The notes under the pieces were generated by a model. The model had not been told where the DNA came from. It saw only the letters and a list, made by a program, of their open reading frames with translations, and searched no databases. DNA of 64,000 nucleotides from Clostridiales bacterium Firm_14 (GTDB lineage: Bacteria > Bacillota > Clostridia > Saccharofermentanales > Saccharofermentanaceae), in assembly GCA_001604135.1 (NCBI GenBank), contig LVAT01000020.1, positions 1 through 64,000 on the forward strand, in the 5' to 3' direction. A program made the translations under genes and the position numbers. This document shows positions 42,119 to 53,900 of this stretch, piece after piece (positions within the stretch are counted from its first letter, which is position 1; every line of letters starts with the position of its first letter).

Positions 42119-42901
42119 TTACTTGATCTTCTTGAAGATCGAATACTCAGCCCAGCTGTACTGGGACATGTACTCGCCCTGATAAGAATTCAGGATCGTG
42201 CTGTCGCCCTCAAGATACTTGAAATAATCGCACTCTATGCTCTTGGGATTGATACCGATCTGGCCGCGCTGTCTTACAACAACATCTTCACGTCCGAGCT
42301 CGCTTAAGGTCTTTGTGAGGTCCTGCCTCAGCTTCTTTAAGTAATCCTGACGGTCCGTGCCGAAGTCGTCATCTTCCCAGATAACCGCGATTATCTCGTT
42401 ATTGGTACAAAGAGCTCCTCTTCTGTCGATAAGATAAGCTAAGAGCTCCTTGGTCTTCTTATATTTGAACTTGATCGGCTCGCCGTTGCAGTAAACTTCA
42501 AAATTGCCAAATGTAACAGCCTTGATCTGACCTGATTCAAGGACCTGGCCGTATCTTAAGGTCTCCAAGGCCTTCTTGATCTTCTCGGTGGTAACGGGCT
42601 TCATTATGTATGCAGATGCATAGAGCGAGAATGCTTCGCCCGTAAAATCGCCATATCCGGTAACAAATACAATGTTTACCTTAGGGTTCATTGTCTGGAT
42701 GTTCTTGGCGAGCGTAATACCGTCGCCGTCTCTCATTTCGATATCAAGGAAAGCAATATCGCAGCCGTTCCTGCCGACGAAGACCTCAGCATCAGTCATT
42801 TTCCTGAACGCATTGATCGTCTCGTTCGGAAGGTTCTCTTTTATGGCCGAAACAAGAGCTTCTAACGATAACTTCTCATCATCTACAGCAATAATGTTCA
42901 T
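42119..42901 (-). CDS. Response regulator with winged-helix/BTAD (SARP-like) output
   Basis: 260 residues. Receiver domain: DDEK at the start, phospho-acceptor Asp in IAFLDIEMRDGDG (~54), and Lys in YIMKPV (~101). The output domain (FGNFEVYCNGEPIKFKYKKT, then LAYLIDRRGALC) is a winged helix of the OmpR/SARP type with a short BTAD-like end. It follows the histidine kinase gene by 13 bp. SARP-type proteins bind direct repeats one helical turn apart; TGTCCC pairs with 11-bp spacing occur at the two pilus-gene promoters, which makes this the prime candidate for their activation. Confidence 0.82.
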   Translation of the reverse strand: MNIIAVDDEKLSLEALVSAIKENLPNETINAFRKMTDAEVFVGRNGCDIAFLDIEMRDGDGITLAKNIQTMNPKVNIVFVTGYGDFTGEAFSLYASAYIMKPVTTEKIKKALETLRYGQVLESGQIKAVTFGNFEVYCNGEPIKFKYKKTKELLAYLIDRRGALCTNNEIIAVIWEDDDFGTDRQDYLKKLRQDLTKTLSELGREDVVVRQRGQIGINPKSIECDYFKYLEGDSTILNSYQGEYMSQYSWAEYSIFKKIK

Positions 42902-42914
42902 TCAATCGTTCTCC

Positions 42915-44327
42915 TTATCCGTTGGCAGCGGGCTTCTCATCTTCGTTGTCATCATCAGGCATTGACTTGCTCTTCTCGCCGGGGAGCTTGGGAACTGTGA
43001 TTACAACAGTGGTGCCCTTGCCCTTTGTCGAGAAAATATCGAGTTCTCCGTTTACCCTCTTCTCGATCCTGAAACGCACGTTCTCAATGCCGATATGTGA
43101 TCTGCCGTCATTAGCCGGCTTCTTCTTGGGGTCAAAACCTACGCCGTTATCAACGACATAGATATAGAAATTCTCAAAATCCTCAATTGTTCTGATTATA
43201 ACCTTTCCGCCATTAGGGCTCTTGGCAATACCGTGTTTGACGGCATTTTCGACCAGTGGCTGAACAACGAGCATGGGAATATGGAAATCAGAAGGTCCGA
43301 TGTCGTATTCGATCTGAAGATCGTCATCGAAACGGAGCTTCTCGAGATCAAGGTAATTCTTTACGTGCTCAAGCTCCTTGCTGAACGGTGCCAGGTCATC
43401 TGATACAAGTGAATCGATATTCGCTCTTAAATAACTTGAGAACCTGTCTATGGCGGTCTGTGCAAGTTTTGTGTCTTTTGCACACAGATAATAAATGATA
43501 TTCAGGACATTGAAGACGAAGTGCGGCTGCATCTGGGTGATTACCATGTTGAGCTGGAGATTCTCGATCTCTTCCTTCTTCTCGGCAATGACCTTATTTT
43601 GGTTTAAGAGCACCATATTCTGCTGGAGTACTTTCTTATTGAGCGCTTCCTCGAGATAGGTGATCCGGACATTATTTACAATGAAGATAATGATCAGCGA
43701 GATCGACATTCCGATGTTGGTAAGGCCGATGCCGGGCTTAAAGATAACCTGAAGGACTACCATCGAGAACGGGATCGTTACATAAAGGAGCAGGCTTATG
43801 ATCTGCTTTACCATGAGCCTCTTTGCACAGATTATTATCTGGAGAACGACAAGAACATACAATACACCGATAAGAACAAGAGCGACATTATACAAAGGCT
43901 GTCTGTGATAGACGTTGTGCTCATCGATAAGATAGTACCAGTGAGTGTATTTCGCGGAGATAATACTGGTCAGAGCGCAGCCTGCAGCAAAGTAATAAGT
44001 GAACGTAGCTATAGCGTTCGACGCCTTACCTGCTCTTGCAAGATACTTAACAAATCCCACGAACAGCGCGACCATCAGATACTGAAGGAGCATCGTAGCA
44101 AGCATCGATAACCGGAAAACCACATGCGCCCAGGGCTCGTCGACATTCTGGCTTACAACTACACCGACGTCAAATGTTAAGGTGGCAGCCGTAACGAACT
44201 GCATGATGCACATAACGGAATCTGCTCTGTTGTTGATCTTTCTGACCACGAGAAAGTATATTCCGATGCCGGAACATATCAGAATTCCCCAGATCTCAAA
44301 TGCTGCCAGTAAGTACTCAACTTCCAT
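42915..44327 (-). CDS. LytS/YesM-type sensor histidine kinase
   Basis: 470 residues. Seven to eight N-terminal transmembrane segments (to ~230), a coiled-coil linker (~230-265), the His_kinase motif QMQPHFVFNVLNIIYYLC with the phospho-His, and a HATPase end (VQPLVENAVKHGIAKS, DNGVGFD, GIGIENVRFR-like). Its ATG overlaps the sortase stop codon by 1 bp (TAATG). It probably senses a membrane or surface signal and controls the pilus genes through its partner regulator. Confidence 0.85.
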   Translation of the reverse strand: MEVEYLLAAFEIWGILICSGIGIYFLVVRKINNRADSVMCIMQFVTAATLTFDVGVVVSQNVDEPWAHVVFRLSMLATMLLQYLMVALFVGFVKYLARAGKASNAIATFTYYFAAGCALTSIISAKYTHWYYLIDEHNVYHRQPLYNVALVLIGVLYVLVVLQIIICAKRLMVKQIISLLLYVTIPFSMVVLQVIFKPGIGLTNIGMSISLIIIFIVNNVRITYLEEALNKKVLQQNMVLLNQNKVIAEKKEEIENLQLNMVITQMQPHFVFNVLNIIYYLCAKDTKLAQTAIDRFSSYLRANIDSLVSDDLAPFSKELEHVKNYLDLEKLRFDDDLQIEYDIGPSDFHIPMLVVQPLVENAVKHGIAKSPNGGKVIIRTIEDFENFYIYVVDNGVGFDPKKKPANDGRSHIGIENVRFRIEKRVNGELDIFSTKGKGTTVVITVPKLPGEKSKSMPDDDNEDEKPAANG

Positions 44328-45751
44328 TATTTATTCAAGCCTTCCGGTTTGTTCATCTGTGCTACTTCTTCAGGTGTCAAGATTCTTATATCTCTATAAA
44401 CAAAGCATACAACATCAACTATAAACATAATAGCACTAATTGCTATCATGACCGGCGTATACTTGTCGCACATGACCACCGGAGTCGTCATATCTTCGGT
44501 AAGGAAGAATACAAGAACTGAAGAACACAGAATGAATATCTCAATAGCAGTACCGGTGTTGACCCTTAAACGGAATCTCTTGAGCTTATCCTTGATCTTA
44601 TCGCCGTATCTTATGATCGCCATGGCATCAGAGCCGCTGTATCCGTATCCGGAATAAAGATCCCTGATCTTCTTTGCTGCCTTGCTCTGGCTGAACTTGA
44701 TCCTTGCCTTTGTAAAAGGCAGTACTACGACGATGCAGTAAATAACGCATACAACGTTAAGGAATGCCCAGTTCTCGGATCCGAAGGGGTGTCCGATCGC
44801 TGTGAGCCTGTCGATAACAGTGGGAGTATCATTGTTGTTTCCACCGCTATTGCCGCCGTTCTCACCGCCGTTGTCCGCAAATCCCGGAATATCCTTGTAA
44901 TCGACAGGAATAGCTTTGCAGAAAACAACGATTCGACCGTTTGTAATGGCGGATTCGCATGTGGAGAGCGCCAGTATCATGGCAGGGTCTCCGGACTTCT
45001 GGAGCTGGTCAAGCACGGCAGCTCCCTCCTTCTCGAACAATTCGAGAGCCTGTCTGTCGGAGTCGCTCAAGAGCCTGTAGAATTCGGAATGAGTGAGGAT
45101 ATACTTGATCCTCTCGCTTATCGTAAGCGCCTTTATATCGTAAACATTCTCATCGTAAGCGTCAGTCAGCATGACAGCGAAAACGTCGAGCTTATAGTAT
45201 CTGCCGCCCGCATAGAGCCAGCCGCCCAAGTGAGAATTGAAATAATCTTCTTTCTTATACTTTTCGAGATCACCGAACATGGCACCGTTATCCATGTGGT
45301 GGCCGAAGATAACATTGTAGGGATCGGAAAGATCTTCCGAGTTGTCTGTCTTAAGATAGATCGCACCGGTAATGCTTGTCTTGCCGTAGATATCCTTGGT
45401 GGCATATTCAAGGTCATCTTCGCCCTGAACGACAGGATAGTCGATATTAGTATCGTAGACAGTGATCCAGCCTCTGGCATCCTCATTGACTTCTTTAAGT
45501 CTTGCAAAGCTGTCCTGATCGTAATCAGATCCGCTTCCGTCGCCATTATCCTTACCCTTGCTTCCATCGTTTGTATCAACAGGAAGGGGCTTGAACTGCT
45601 TTAATTCGTAGGATGAGAACGCGTGCTGGTTGATATAGAACGTATCATAGAGAGAGTATGCAGCAAACATTATGATGATCACTGCAACAACGGCTACAAT
45701 CGCTCTCATAACCGTCTCAATGATCTTAACGATGCTGCATACTGTCTTCAT
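44327..45751 (-). CDS. Class B sortase (pilus-type)
   Basis: 474 residues. N-terminal transmembrane anchor (~15-35), sortase domain with catalytic His in FGHHMDNGAMF, Cys in LALSTCESA and Arg in TNGRIVVF; these are class B features (like SrtC of FCT pili). A further C-terminal extension of ~180 residues carries three predicted transmembrane segments, unusual for class B sortases (~250 residues). It is encoded with the pilin, SipA-like protein and two-component system, so it likely polymerises the pilin via the [IS/IT]PTG-type motifs. Confidence 0.85.
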   Translation of the reverse strand: MKTVCSIVKIIETVMRAIVAVVAVIIIMFAAYSLYDTFYINQHAFSSYELKQFKPLPVDTNDGSKGKDNGDGSGSDYDQDSFARLKEVNEDARGWITVYDTNIDYPVVQGEDDLEYATKDIYGKTSITGAIYLKTDNSEDLSDPYNVIFGHHMDNGAMFGDLEKYKKEDYFNSHLGGWLYAGGRYYKLDVFAVMLTDAYDENVYDIKALTISERIKYILTHSEFYRLLSDSDRQALELFEKEGAAVLDQLQKSGDPAMILALSTCESAITNGRIVVFCKAIPVDYKDIPGFADNGGENGGNSGGNNNDTPTVIDRLTAIGHPFGSENWAFLNVVCVIYCIVVVLPFTKARIKFSQSKAAKKIRDLYSGYGYSGSDAMAIIRYGDKIKDKLKRFRLRVNTGTAIEIFILCSSVLVFFLTEDMTTPVVMCDKYTPVMIAISAIMFIVDVVCFVYRDIRILTPEEVAQMNKPEGLNK

Positions 45752-45777
45752 ATGATGCCTCTATACTACTTAGGAGA

Positions 45778-46353
45778 TTACAAATTGTTACGCCTTATCA
45801 AAGTAACAACTGAGCCTTTGATCTCTTTTGCCTTAACCGTACCGTAGTAACGGCTGTCTTCTCCGCCCTCTCGCCTGTCTACCAGGATGAAATATTCGCC
45901 TTCGGGAATAGTCTGGGGGAATTCCTCATAGCCCTCGTAACGGGGCGTTGTGTAGTAGATCTTAGGTTCTTTGATCGCATTGCCGTTGACGATCAGATGA
46001 GCTTCATCAGTGATATCGACTGTATCGCCGCCTACGGCAATTACTCTTCCAAGGTAGATCGTATCGTTCTTATTGATGACTACTACCTCATTAACGTCGA
46101 ACTTTCTGTCAAATCTGAAATAAAGGAGCAGATCTCCGTAATCGACTCTCGGAGACATATCATTCGAAGGAGCCTTCATGATTCCGAAAACAACTCCCAG
46201 CATGAGCCACACGAGAATTATGATTATCAGGATGCTCAGGAGTGAGAAATGGAGGGATCTCATCTGTGACTTGGCCTTGCCGATAGTCTTCTGTGTACCG
46301 GAAACTACAGAATTCTCCTCATTTCTCTTCTCTATATTAGTATTCTCACTCAT
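45778..46353 (-). CDS. SipA-like pseudo-signal-peptidase of the pilus locus
   Basis: 191 residues of the signal peptidase I fold: one transmembrane segment (~35-58), the box SNDMSPRVDYGDLLL, and YLGRVIAVGGDTVDI. In active enzymes these read S-M-x-P and K-R-V; here the catalytic Ser is Asp and the catalytic Lys is Gly. The same two changes are known for streptococcal SipA, a chaperone-like factor needed for pilus assembly and not a protease. The gene lies between the pilin and sortase genes, as in FCT regions. Confidence 0.85.
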   Translation of the reverse strand: MSENTNIEKRNEENSVVSGTQKTIGKAKSQMRSLHFSLLSILIIIILVWLMLGVVFGIMKAPSNDMSPRVDYGDLLLYFRFDRKFDVNEVVVINKNDTIYLGRVIAVGGDTVDITDEAHLIVNGNAIKEPKIYYTTPRYEGYEEFPQTIPEGEYFILVDRREGGEDSRYYGTVKAKEIKGSVVTLIRRNNL

Positions 46354-46394
46354 ATGGCTACCTCTTATTACTCCCCTGTGGTTTTTAAAGAAGG

Positions 46395-46419
46395 TACGGA
46401 TGCTTCATCAGCATCCGCA
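46395..46419 (-). terminator. Hairpin after the pilin gene
   Basis: TGCGGATGCT pairs with AGCATCCGTA across GATGA. There is no strong T-run, so it may attenuate or stabilise rather than fully stop transcription into the SipA-like gene. Confidence 0.55.
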
Positions 46420-46472
46420 CCCCTTAAATTCATTTTAACCGATAACCTTAGCGATTCGGATACCTTTCCGTA

Positions 46473-47708
46473 TCAAGCTTCGTCTTCTTTTCTCTTAGCT
46501 GTACCGGCAACCAGGAATCCTACACCGAATGTAAAGAGAATTACGAACGGAAGGATTGCAAGAGCTACGCCTGTAGGTGAGATAAGAACGTATTCATTTG
46601 TGAATTCAACTGTCTTATCTTCGCCTTCTGCACCCTTCGTTGTAGTAACTGTAACAGGATCAGTATTAGCCTGAGGCTCAAGCATTACGTTAGAAAGATC
46701 CGTCTCAGCTCCGCTTGTAGTTACATAATAGATCTTAGCGTCTATATCGTTCTTCTCAGAGATACCGACTGTTGTTCCGCAAGGGATACCGGTATATGTA
46801 ACTGAATTACCATTAGCGATAGTTGTTGTTATACTTGCATCCATAGCTAAAGGATCGCCATCAGAAGAGATAAGATTGAAATTACCGCTGACACCATCAG
46901 GTTTGGTGAATGTCAATGTGAACGGGAAACCATGGTCATTATTAGCAGCATCATTAACAAGTGTCTTTTTTACTTCAAGATTATAAGTATAGTATGCATC
47001 TGCCTTAAGTGTTGCTGCGCCGGAACCTGAACCTGTTGTTGTGTCAACAAAACCCTGTGTCTTAACTACATCATCAAGATTGTTGCTGGCAGCAGTAGAT
47101 CCGTCGATATTATCATCAACCGCAAACAAAACGTAGCCGTAGATCTTGTAACCTGCTGTCTCGCCGTCCTTAGGATCTCTTACATAAACATCGAGATAAC
47201 GGACAGTTTCAGTTGCATTATCGCCAACTACTCCGACAGCAGCTTTGTTTGAACATGTCTCAGTAACTACATAACGATAGACACCTGCACCGGGGAATAT
47301 AACACCATCAAAGCTTATTGTAATAGGCTTAAGGTTAGATGCACCAGCAGGCGCTGCATCTACCTTTTCATTATTCGGATAAGCAACCGCTCCTGTAATA
47401 GTCGGGGTGCCAACGCCGGCCTTTGTTAATGCCTTAACGCCGTCTACATCTGTAATTTCCTTTTCTGCTGAACCGGCTCCAATAGTATATGTATAGCTTA
47501 CGCCAGGTCCATAGACTTCATCAGCTGAAGGATTGTAAACCTTAAGATCCTTCTGAATTACCAGAGTTGTTTCAAGAGCAGTAGCAGGATTTTTATCACC
47601 TGTTACGCCTTCTTCCGGCAGTTCAGCAGCCATTGCTGATACGCCCAGCGCGGCTACCATAGCTGTAGCAACGAAAATACTTGCTACTTTTCGTAATATG
47701 CGTTTCAT
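46473..47708 (-). CDS. FctA/Spy0128-type pilin (isopeptide-bond shaft protein)
   Basis: 411 residues; AGGAGG 8 nt upstream selects ATG 47708. A signal peptide ends near AMAAE. Two Spy0128/FctA-type domains are indicated: one with VYRYVVTETCSN (Glu for the isopeptide bond) and one with the NGNSVTYTGIPCGTTVGI stretch. The C-terminus is a sorting signal: ISPTG, a hydrophobic stretch and KRKEDEA. It is the likely pilus backbone, polymerised by the class B sortase encoded downstream and aided by the SipA-like protein. The promoter carries the TGTCCC direct repeats. Confidence 0.85.
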   Translation of the reverse strand: MKRILRKVASIFVATAMVAALGVSAMAAELPEEGVTGDKNPATALETTLVIQKDLKVYNPSADEVYGPGVSYTYTIGAGSAEKEITDVDGVKALTKAGVGTPTITGAVAYPNNEKVDAAPAGASNLKPITISFDGVIFPGAGVYRYVVTETCSNKAAVGVVGDNATETVRYLDVYVRDPKDGETAGYKIYGYVLFAVDDNIDGSTAASNNLDDVVKTQGFVDTTTGSGSGAATLKADAYYTYNLEVKKTLVNDAANNDHGFPFTLTFTKPDGVSGNFNLISSDGDPLAMDASITTTIANGNSVTYTGIPCGTTVGISEKNDIDAKIYYVTTSGAETDLSNVMLEPQANTDPVTVTTTKGAEGEDKTVEFTNEYVLISPTGVALAILPFVILFTFGVGFLVAGTAKRKEDEA

Positions 47709-47782
47709 ATTAGTATCCTCCTCATTAGTCATCAGTTTTGAGTTTTTGAATTTGTTTGTAGTTTGATGTTTGTTGTAACTTT

Positions 47783-47816
47783 TTTATACCATTTGGTTAG
47801 GGACAGAAATGGGACA
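47783..47816 (-). promoter_or_regulatory. Pilin promoter with TGTCCC direct repeats
   Basis: TGTCCC (47811-47816), 5 bp, TGTCCC (47800-47805), 11 bp, -10 TATAAA (47783-47788). No -35 consensus is present at the usual place, as at activator-dependent promoters. Identical spacing is found at 54915-54948. Confidence 0.7.
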
Positions 47817-47975
47817 CTTTAAGCATTTTTGATACATTTCTCGAAAAGTGTCACACTTTGTTAATCATTTTCGCTTTGCTCCTGCCCCCTTTCTTTATTT
47901 CACGTAATTTATAAAATCACACCTTATATAATCAATAAATATTTACTTTTGACCTATTAATGATCGAGCATCTGT

Positions 47976-50900
47976 TCATTCGTTCTCTTTCTTCTTCCTG
48001 CGCCTGCGCTTCAGCACGACCGGTACCAGCAGCAGGCTGGAAGCCAGTAACAGTGCATATGGATGCACATTGGAAGTGACTCCGGTCGGAGTGATCAAAG
48101 CTGTGCCCTTGTTTTTGAAGACTACAGTAAGGCTGTTGTTCTCATCAGGCTCAAAGGCATTATCGTTGCTTGTAAAATTCTGTGGTCTTCTGGTTGCCTG
48201 TTCCACCGCAAAGGTGTAGGACAATGTGGAGTTATCTGTTGAATAGGTAATGTTGTTCTCAGGAACCACGTTTTCTACGAAAACCTCCGATGTGTAGCCG
48301 TTCTTCTGACTCTGAGTGATATTCAGCGTGTACCTATAGTCAGAGACATAGTCGTAAACCTTTTGCTTTACACATTGCTGCAGGTAGTCCTCTTTTACCA
48401 CAAGGCCGTCTTTATCGGTAACTGTGATCCACACACTGTACTCATAAGGCTCGGCTGTTGTTCTAGTAACCGTGATCGTGACCATATACTGCTGATTGTT
48501 CTTGAGTCTCGTAGACACAGAACCCCACGTGCTGTTCGGTGCACCGTATTCTAATGCACTGCTGTTCATTTTACCCCAGACCTGAACGTTCTGGATCTCG
48601 ATATTGTAATCAAATTCGTCAGCTGAGTTTCCTCCCTCCGTACGGTTTTCCACGGTAAAGGTGAAGGTCTGACGCTTTCTTTCCGTCCAGGAAGTAACCA
48701 GCGTTACGTTCTCAGTAACAGGCTGCGTAAAGTCAAAACCATAATTGTTAAGAACAGTCTGAACGTTCTGATCAATGTTTTTAGCACTTGACCGGTATCC
48801 GTCTGTCGTAGAGTTATATTTAAGCCATTTGATGAAGACCCACCCGGTTTTTTCGGAATTTGGCGATGGATCAGCAGGCTTAGGGACACATTCGCCTTTA
48901 GCCACAGTATATGTGACATAACGCAGATCCGAGCTGTCCTGATAGAAAGCGTACGCACCGGGAGTATTGGTCACAGCCGGACCGTTCCAGGTATGGAGCT
49001 TGACCGGATTAGCATTAATATTGCCATATACGATATTGTATCTTACCATAACGGTATCACTCCAAACGGCGTACAGGGTCTGATTGTAGGGAGGCTGCTG
49101 ACTGAAGTCCCAGAGGTAGTCGCTCTTGATCTTTTCCAGCACATTGGAGCCTGAATCCGGAGTAATGGTCGTCTCTCCCCATGTAACCGCTGTATCGGAG
49201 CTGAAGTCTGAATGAGAAGCAATATCCGAGTTGGTCGTCCAGCCGATGAAAATCTTGCTGTTGTGATCCGGGTCAGAAGGACGGTAGGAATTATTAACGA
49301 TCTTTTCTGAGTCAATCGTGTACAGATCGCCTGAAGCATGTACGTAGTTCTCTGATGATTCCGTCCAGATACCGCCGTTTACATTATAAATGACCTGAAG
49401 AACGGGTTCTTCAGTATAGGTGACAATGATGCCTGTAGGATTGGTCACCAGAGTGCCTGTATAAGTTGCGGTTCCGCCAAACGGGATCTTGTCGCTGCCG
49501 GTGCCGTAAGAATCGGTCGAGCCGAATACGCCGTTGACTTTCAGCTTATAACCGAGGTGATCGTTAGTCGCCGTTGCCGTAACGGTATCAGTGCCTGCAA
49601 CCGCACCCGGGAGGACGATCTTGACCTCACCGTTTACGTCACCCGACTTTGCGGGAACGGTGATCGTGCTCGTTGCCGCCTCACGGTCGAATTCACCGGT
49701 CGCCTTGTTGACAATGCTGATGGTGCTGTTTCCGCTTCCGGAAAGATTTATGGTGATCTTCTTGTCAGTAGTGTTGACAAAGGTAACGTATACCATGGGC
49801 TCCCACATGGCATAGAGAGTCCTTGCATCGTTTCTGGTGACTGCTATAACTGAATCCGCAGCATAAGCAGGGATATAAGGTTTTGTGGTCGTCGGTCTGT
49901 TCGGATCAGAGTTTTCGTCAAATCCCAGCAACAAATAGTCATTTTTATGTGCGAAAAAATTCCTTCCCGTGATCTGATTATACGACTTAATTGTGGCATA
50001 GCGGTACAGGTGCAGCGAAATATTGGACTGGAAATCGCCGAGCAGGATCTGCGTCGGATGGCTTCCATCCGTCGTATTGATGTAAGAACTTCCAGGGCCG
50101 CTAAGAGCCGGAAGGAGCGTGGAATCAGTTTCGTTCACATATCCGTCATGAGCATTATTCGCATCGAGGATCAGGTTGGTAACATCCGGCCTGCGGTAAG
50201 AATCACTGACACGCTCGTAATACGCCTGCATGTGTATGATGCCGCCGTGTCCATCGGTCTGGGTAACCAGCGCTGAATTTACGGTAAAATCGTCGCCGGG
50301 GCTGTAGTAGATCGGGTTTCCGTTTTCGTCGAACTGGATCGGTGTCCATTGCTGGTAGGTGTATTGCTGTCCGTTAACAGTGATCGTACTGCTGTTCCCG
50401 TCCGGCCTTACCACACGCCAGCCACGGAACACCCAATTCTCCGTTACATGCGTGGGCGCCCTCAGGATGTTCGTTAACGACTGGTCGGCATAGAGCTGCG
50501 TTGCCGGAAGAGCAGGATCAGTCCACCGTTCAATATCGCCGATGACGGCGGTGAATTGACCGTTCTCCTCTACGATGAAATAAGGATTGTATCTGATATA
50601 GATGCCACCGTCGAGTCGCCATTTAGCGCGGAGCTTGATCTCACCATAGACGGGGTCGTTGAAGTTGTAAGGCATGGAAGCCTCGGAACCGTTATCATAA
50701 ACCCTGTACCAGCCCATAAAGGTCCAGTGCTCGCTTTCTGTGATGTGACGGTATTTCTGTGTGGAAACGTAAGTAGCTTTCCACTGGTCAAAGCTAAGGA
50801 GCGTAATATCAGGGCGAGAACCATTATTCTTGTTTGCTTCGGCTACCTTGTAATAGAAATCATACAAGTCGTAAAGCTCGGTATAGCCCTGAGAGGCATC

Positions 50901-53900
50901 ATTGTTCTTATACATACCGGTGCCGTATGTGCCATCGACATACAGCGCATTACGCAAGTCAGACGGGAGTCCGCGTTCGCCGCCGTCAGTATCTTTATAC
51001 TGCATGTTGACATAGTAGTAGACATGGCCGCGGTAAGTTGCCGCGTCCTTATCGCTCAGCTGTACATAATTCTTCGGACTGAGAGTGTATTGACCGATCC
51101 TTTCGCCATAGGTGCCGTTGAAGTAGGTGGACTGGTCACGGCGGTATCCGCTGTCAGCAGGACGCTCTACGATCGGCTGATTCTGGTCATCTAAGACCTG
51201 CTGGCCAGTGACCGGATCCAGCTTATAGAGAACACCGCGGTTAAACGCTCCTCTGCCGGAACCGTCATACGAAGATGTTTCATCATGGTTGATATGGTCG
51301 ATCTCACCACCGTTCGGATCGATCTCCACCTTGTACTTAAGCGCTTTCAGGACCGGATAAAGCAACACATTGGCTTTAGGCATAGTGCTGTTCGCAAAAT
51401 CGAAAGGTTCGCCTATGCCGGCTTCATTGGTATACCAGCCAAGGAATTCATAACCTGTCCTTGACGGCGGATCATACTTGTTTGCATCCGCAAGAGACTG
51501 TGTATAGTAATAGGTATCTGTCTTATGGTCCGCCTCGTTCTCGTACATGAAGGTCAGGTTATACTGCTTCGGTCTGAGGAAGAAGTATATGTGATAATCC
51601 TTCTGGCCGGATATATCCGGATTTGTAACCTGTGTAGGGTTATAGCAGCTGTAGAAGAGTTCATAGCCATCAGGCGTGTCAACCAGCTGGAACTGAGGTT
51701 CCAGGTTTGAGATGAGGAATCTCGGAGAATCTGAAAGCTCTATGAAATTGCGCCCTGCGATCTCGCTCTTATCACCTGCGGTGTGTTCCTGGCTCCAAGT
51801 GGTCAGATTATATGACTGGTAATCATTTCCTGAGACAATGTGGGCAGTATTCGGATCGTAAGTGCCCGGAATTGCCTCGTAGAGGATATGATACTGCTTA
51901 AATCTGGTGGATTTATTCTTTTCTCCGAACCAAGCCACCAGATGGTGAACCTGATTTTCGTTGATAATTGCATCTCCGGCTCGGTTGCTGCAGAGTTCCG
52001 CAGACATATACTGGTATACGCCGTTGATATCCGGGTTTGCACCCTGAGGATTGCCGACGGTATTTCGTTCATTGGCGATACGGCAATAAAGGCTTCCGTA
52101 ATAAGCAGCCCAGATGTACAACGTATATTTCGAATTGTCGGGTCCGGCAAAAGTGAAATTCGGATTGGACGGCGAAGGCCAGCGGTCACCGATGTAAGCG
52201 CCGTACTTTGCCTTGATGACGTACAGGTTGGCCTCATCATCCGCCGGATCATAATCACCCATGACATTCGCATTTGTAGTGACGTAGGTCGAATCATAGG
52301 TATTGCCTTTATAAGACATCGAATATGTCCCCGAGTATGATTCCGAGGCATTATGCGAATTGGTATAGCCCAAAGCCGTAACCTTCGAGTCCTTGAACAT
52401 GTATTCTATCCAGTTGCCATCCCAGGTATCAGGCGTATCGGCCGGTTTCTGGTGTCCGCCTGATTTTACGTAACCGTCACGGCCAATGTGGAATACGATC
52501 TTAAAGACCTTGCGACTGAAATAAACGTTGATGACCGTAGTTCCGTCGCCGTTTATGACAACGGATGCGTCAGATAGGTTCTCGTCCAGGTCGTAGAACT
52601 TTTTCTCATCCGCAGGTACTGCTCCGGCCTCGTCCAGGTATTGCTCGTTCAATATTGAAACCGAATTAACCTTGAAGTTTTTTAGAGCTGACAGGGGCAG
52701 CGTAGATCCGGAAGCATAGCTTGTGCCAAGCTGAGCATTCAGGTCTGTAGTCGAAATAATCTTTACGGAAGCGGATGTATAATCGTCTTTCGGATCGGAA
52801 GGTGCAACATAATTCTGCTCCTGTGCATTCTCCGTCCAGTAAACGATAGAGATGTTGGTCGCCGCAGGGATCCATTTTGCATAGAGTGTCAGACGAGAAA
52901 GCCCGTAGTAGAATTTAAGCTTGCCGTCAGAAACTTCCCAAGCCTTGCTGCCTCCCTCCATGCCGGTAATAGTCGTGCCTGTAAGAACGCTGACCTTGCC
53001 GTCAGTAATCGTAGTTCCGGTGATTTGTCTGCCTCCGGTAAACTCTCCGGTATTGGGATTATAATTCTCGATGTCTGCGAACCAACCGCCGAAGTCGTAT
53101 CCCTTACGTGTAGGCGCATCAAGCTTTGTTAATATGCTCTGCCTTTCGATTTCCGAAAGAGAAGCGTTGACACCGGTTTCCTCCCATGCCATCAGATAGC
53201 GTGATTCGACATAGGTGGCACCGTTGCCGGAGATACCAACGTTAAAATCCGCCCAGCGGGCTTCGATAAAGATAGGATAGAGATCAATATCTCCTGTGAC
53301 AGTGATATATTTTCCGTCTTTTCCGGGATCCTTGAGCTCGTTTCCGTTATAGTCAATAGTTTCAACTTTGACCCAATCAGTGCCGTCATAATACTCCCAG
53401 CCTTTAAAGATGAGGCGGACAGCATCTGTGCTGGTTGCCGCAACATCGCTGACCTTGACTTCTGCGGAAGAAGCACCGCCGAACACCAAAAGCTTGCGCG
53501 TCATCAGGTTGGAAGCGCTGGATCCTGCTCCGGAATCGTGCGCGAACTGCATAAAGTTCACAAAATGATAGTTCTCATATACGGGCGCAACAAGGACGTG
53601 CACATTGCCGTCTTTATCGACAGCACCGGATCCTGTAACTCCATCTAATGACCAATTAACCGTATCTCCGACACTGACATTTTTCTCACTGATGGAGATA
53701 GGCTTCTCAAATGCGATATGGTCGGGTTTAGCCGGCCATGTATAATAAAGTTTATTATTATTTTTACCTATTCCGTATTCATCAGTCTCTCCGCTCTTCA
53801 CATACGGATCTACAACATACCAGCCATAAAAATGCTTCGTCGCGGTATTTACAGGATCCGCGATAAGCTCGAGCGATTCATCATCTTTCAATATCTGGGA

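Noticed and set aside
50556-51194. Long plus-strand frames inside the giant surface-protein gene
   Set aside because: They are antisense shadows of a continuous 2300-codon repeat-rich gene and lack ribosome sites and domains.
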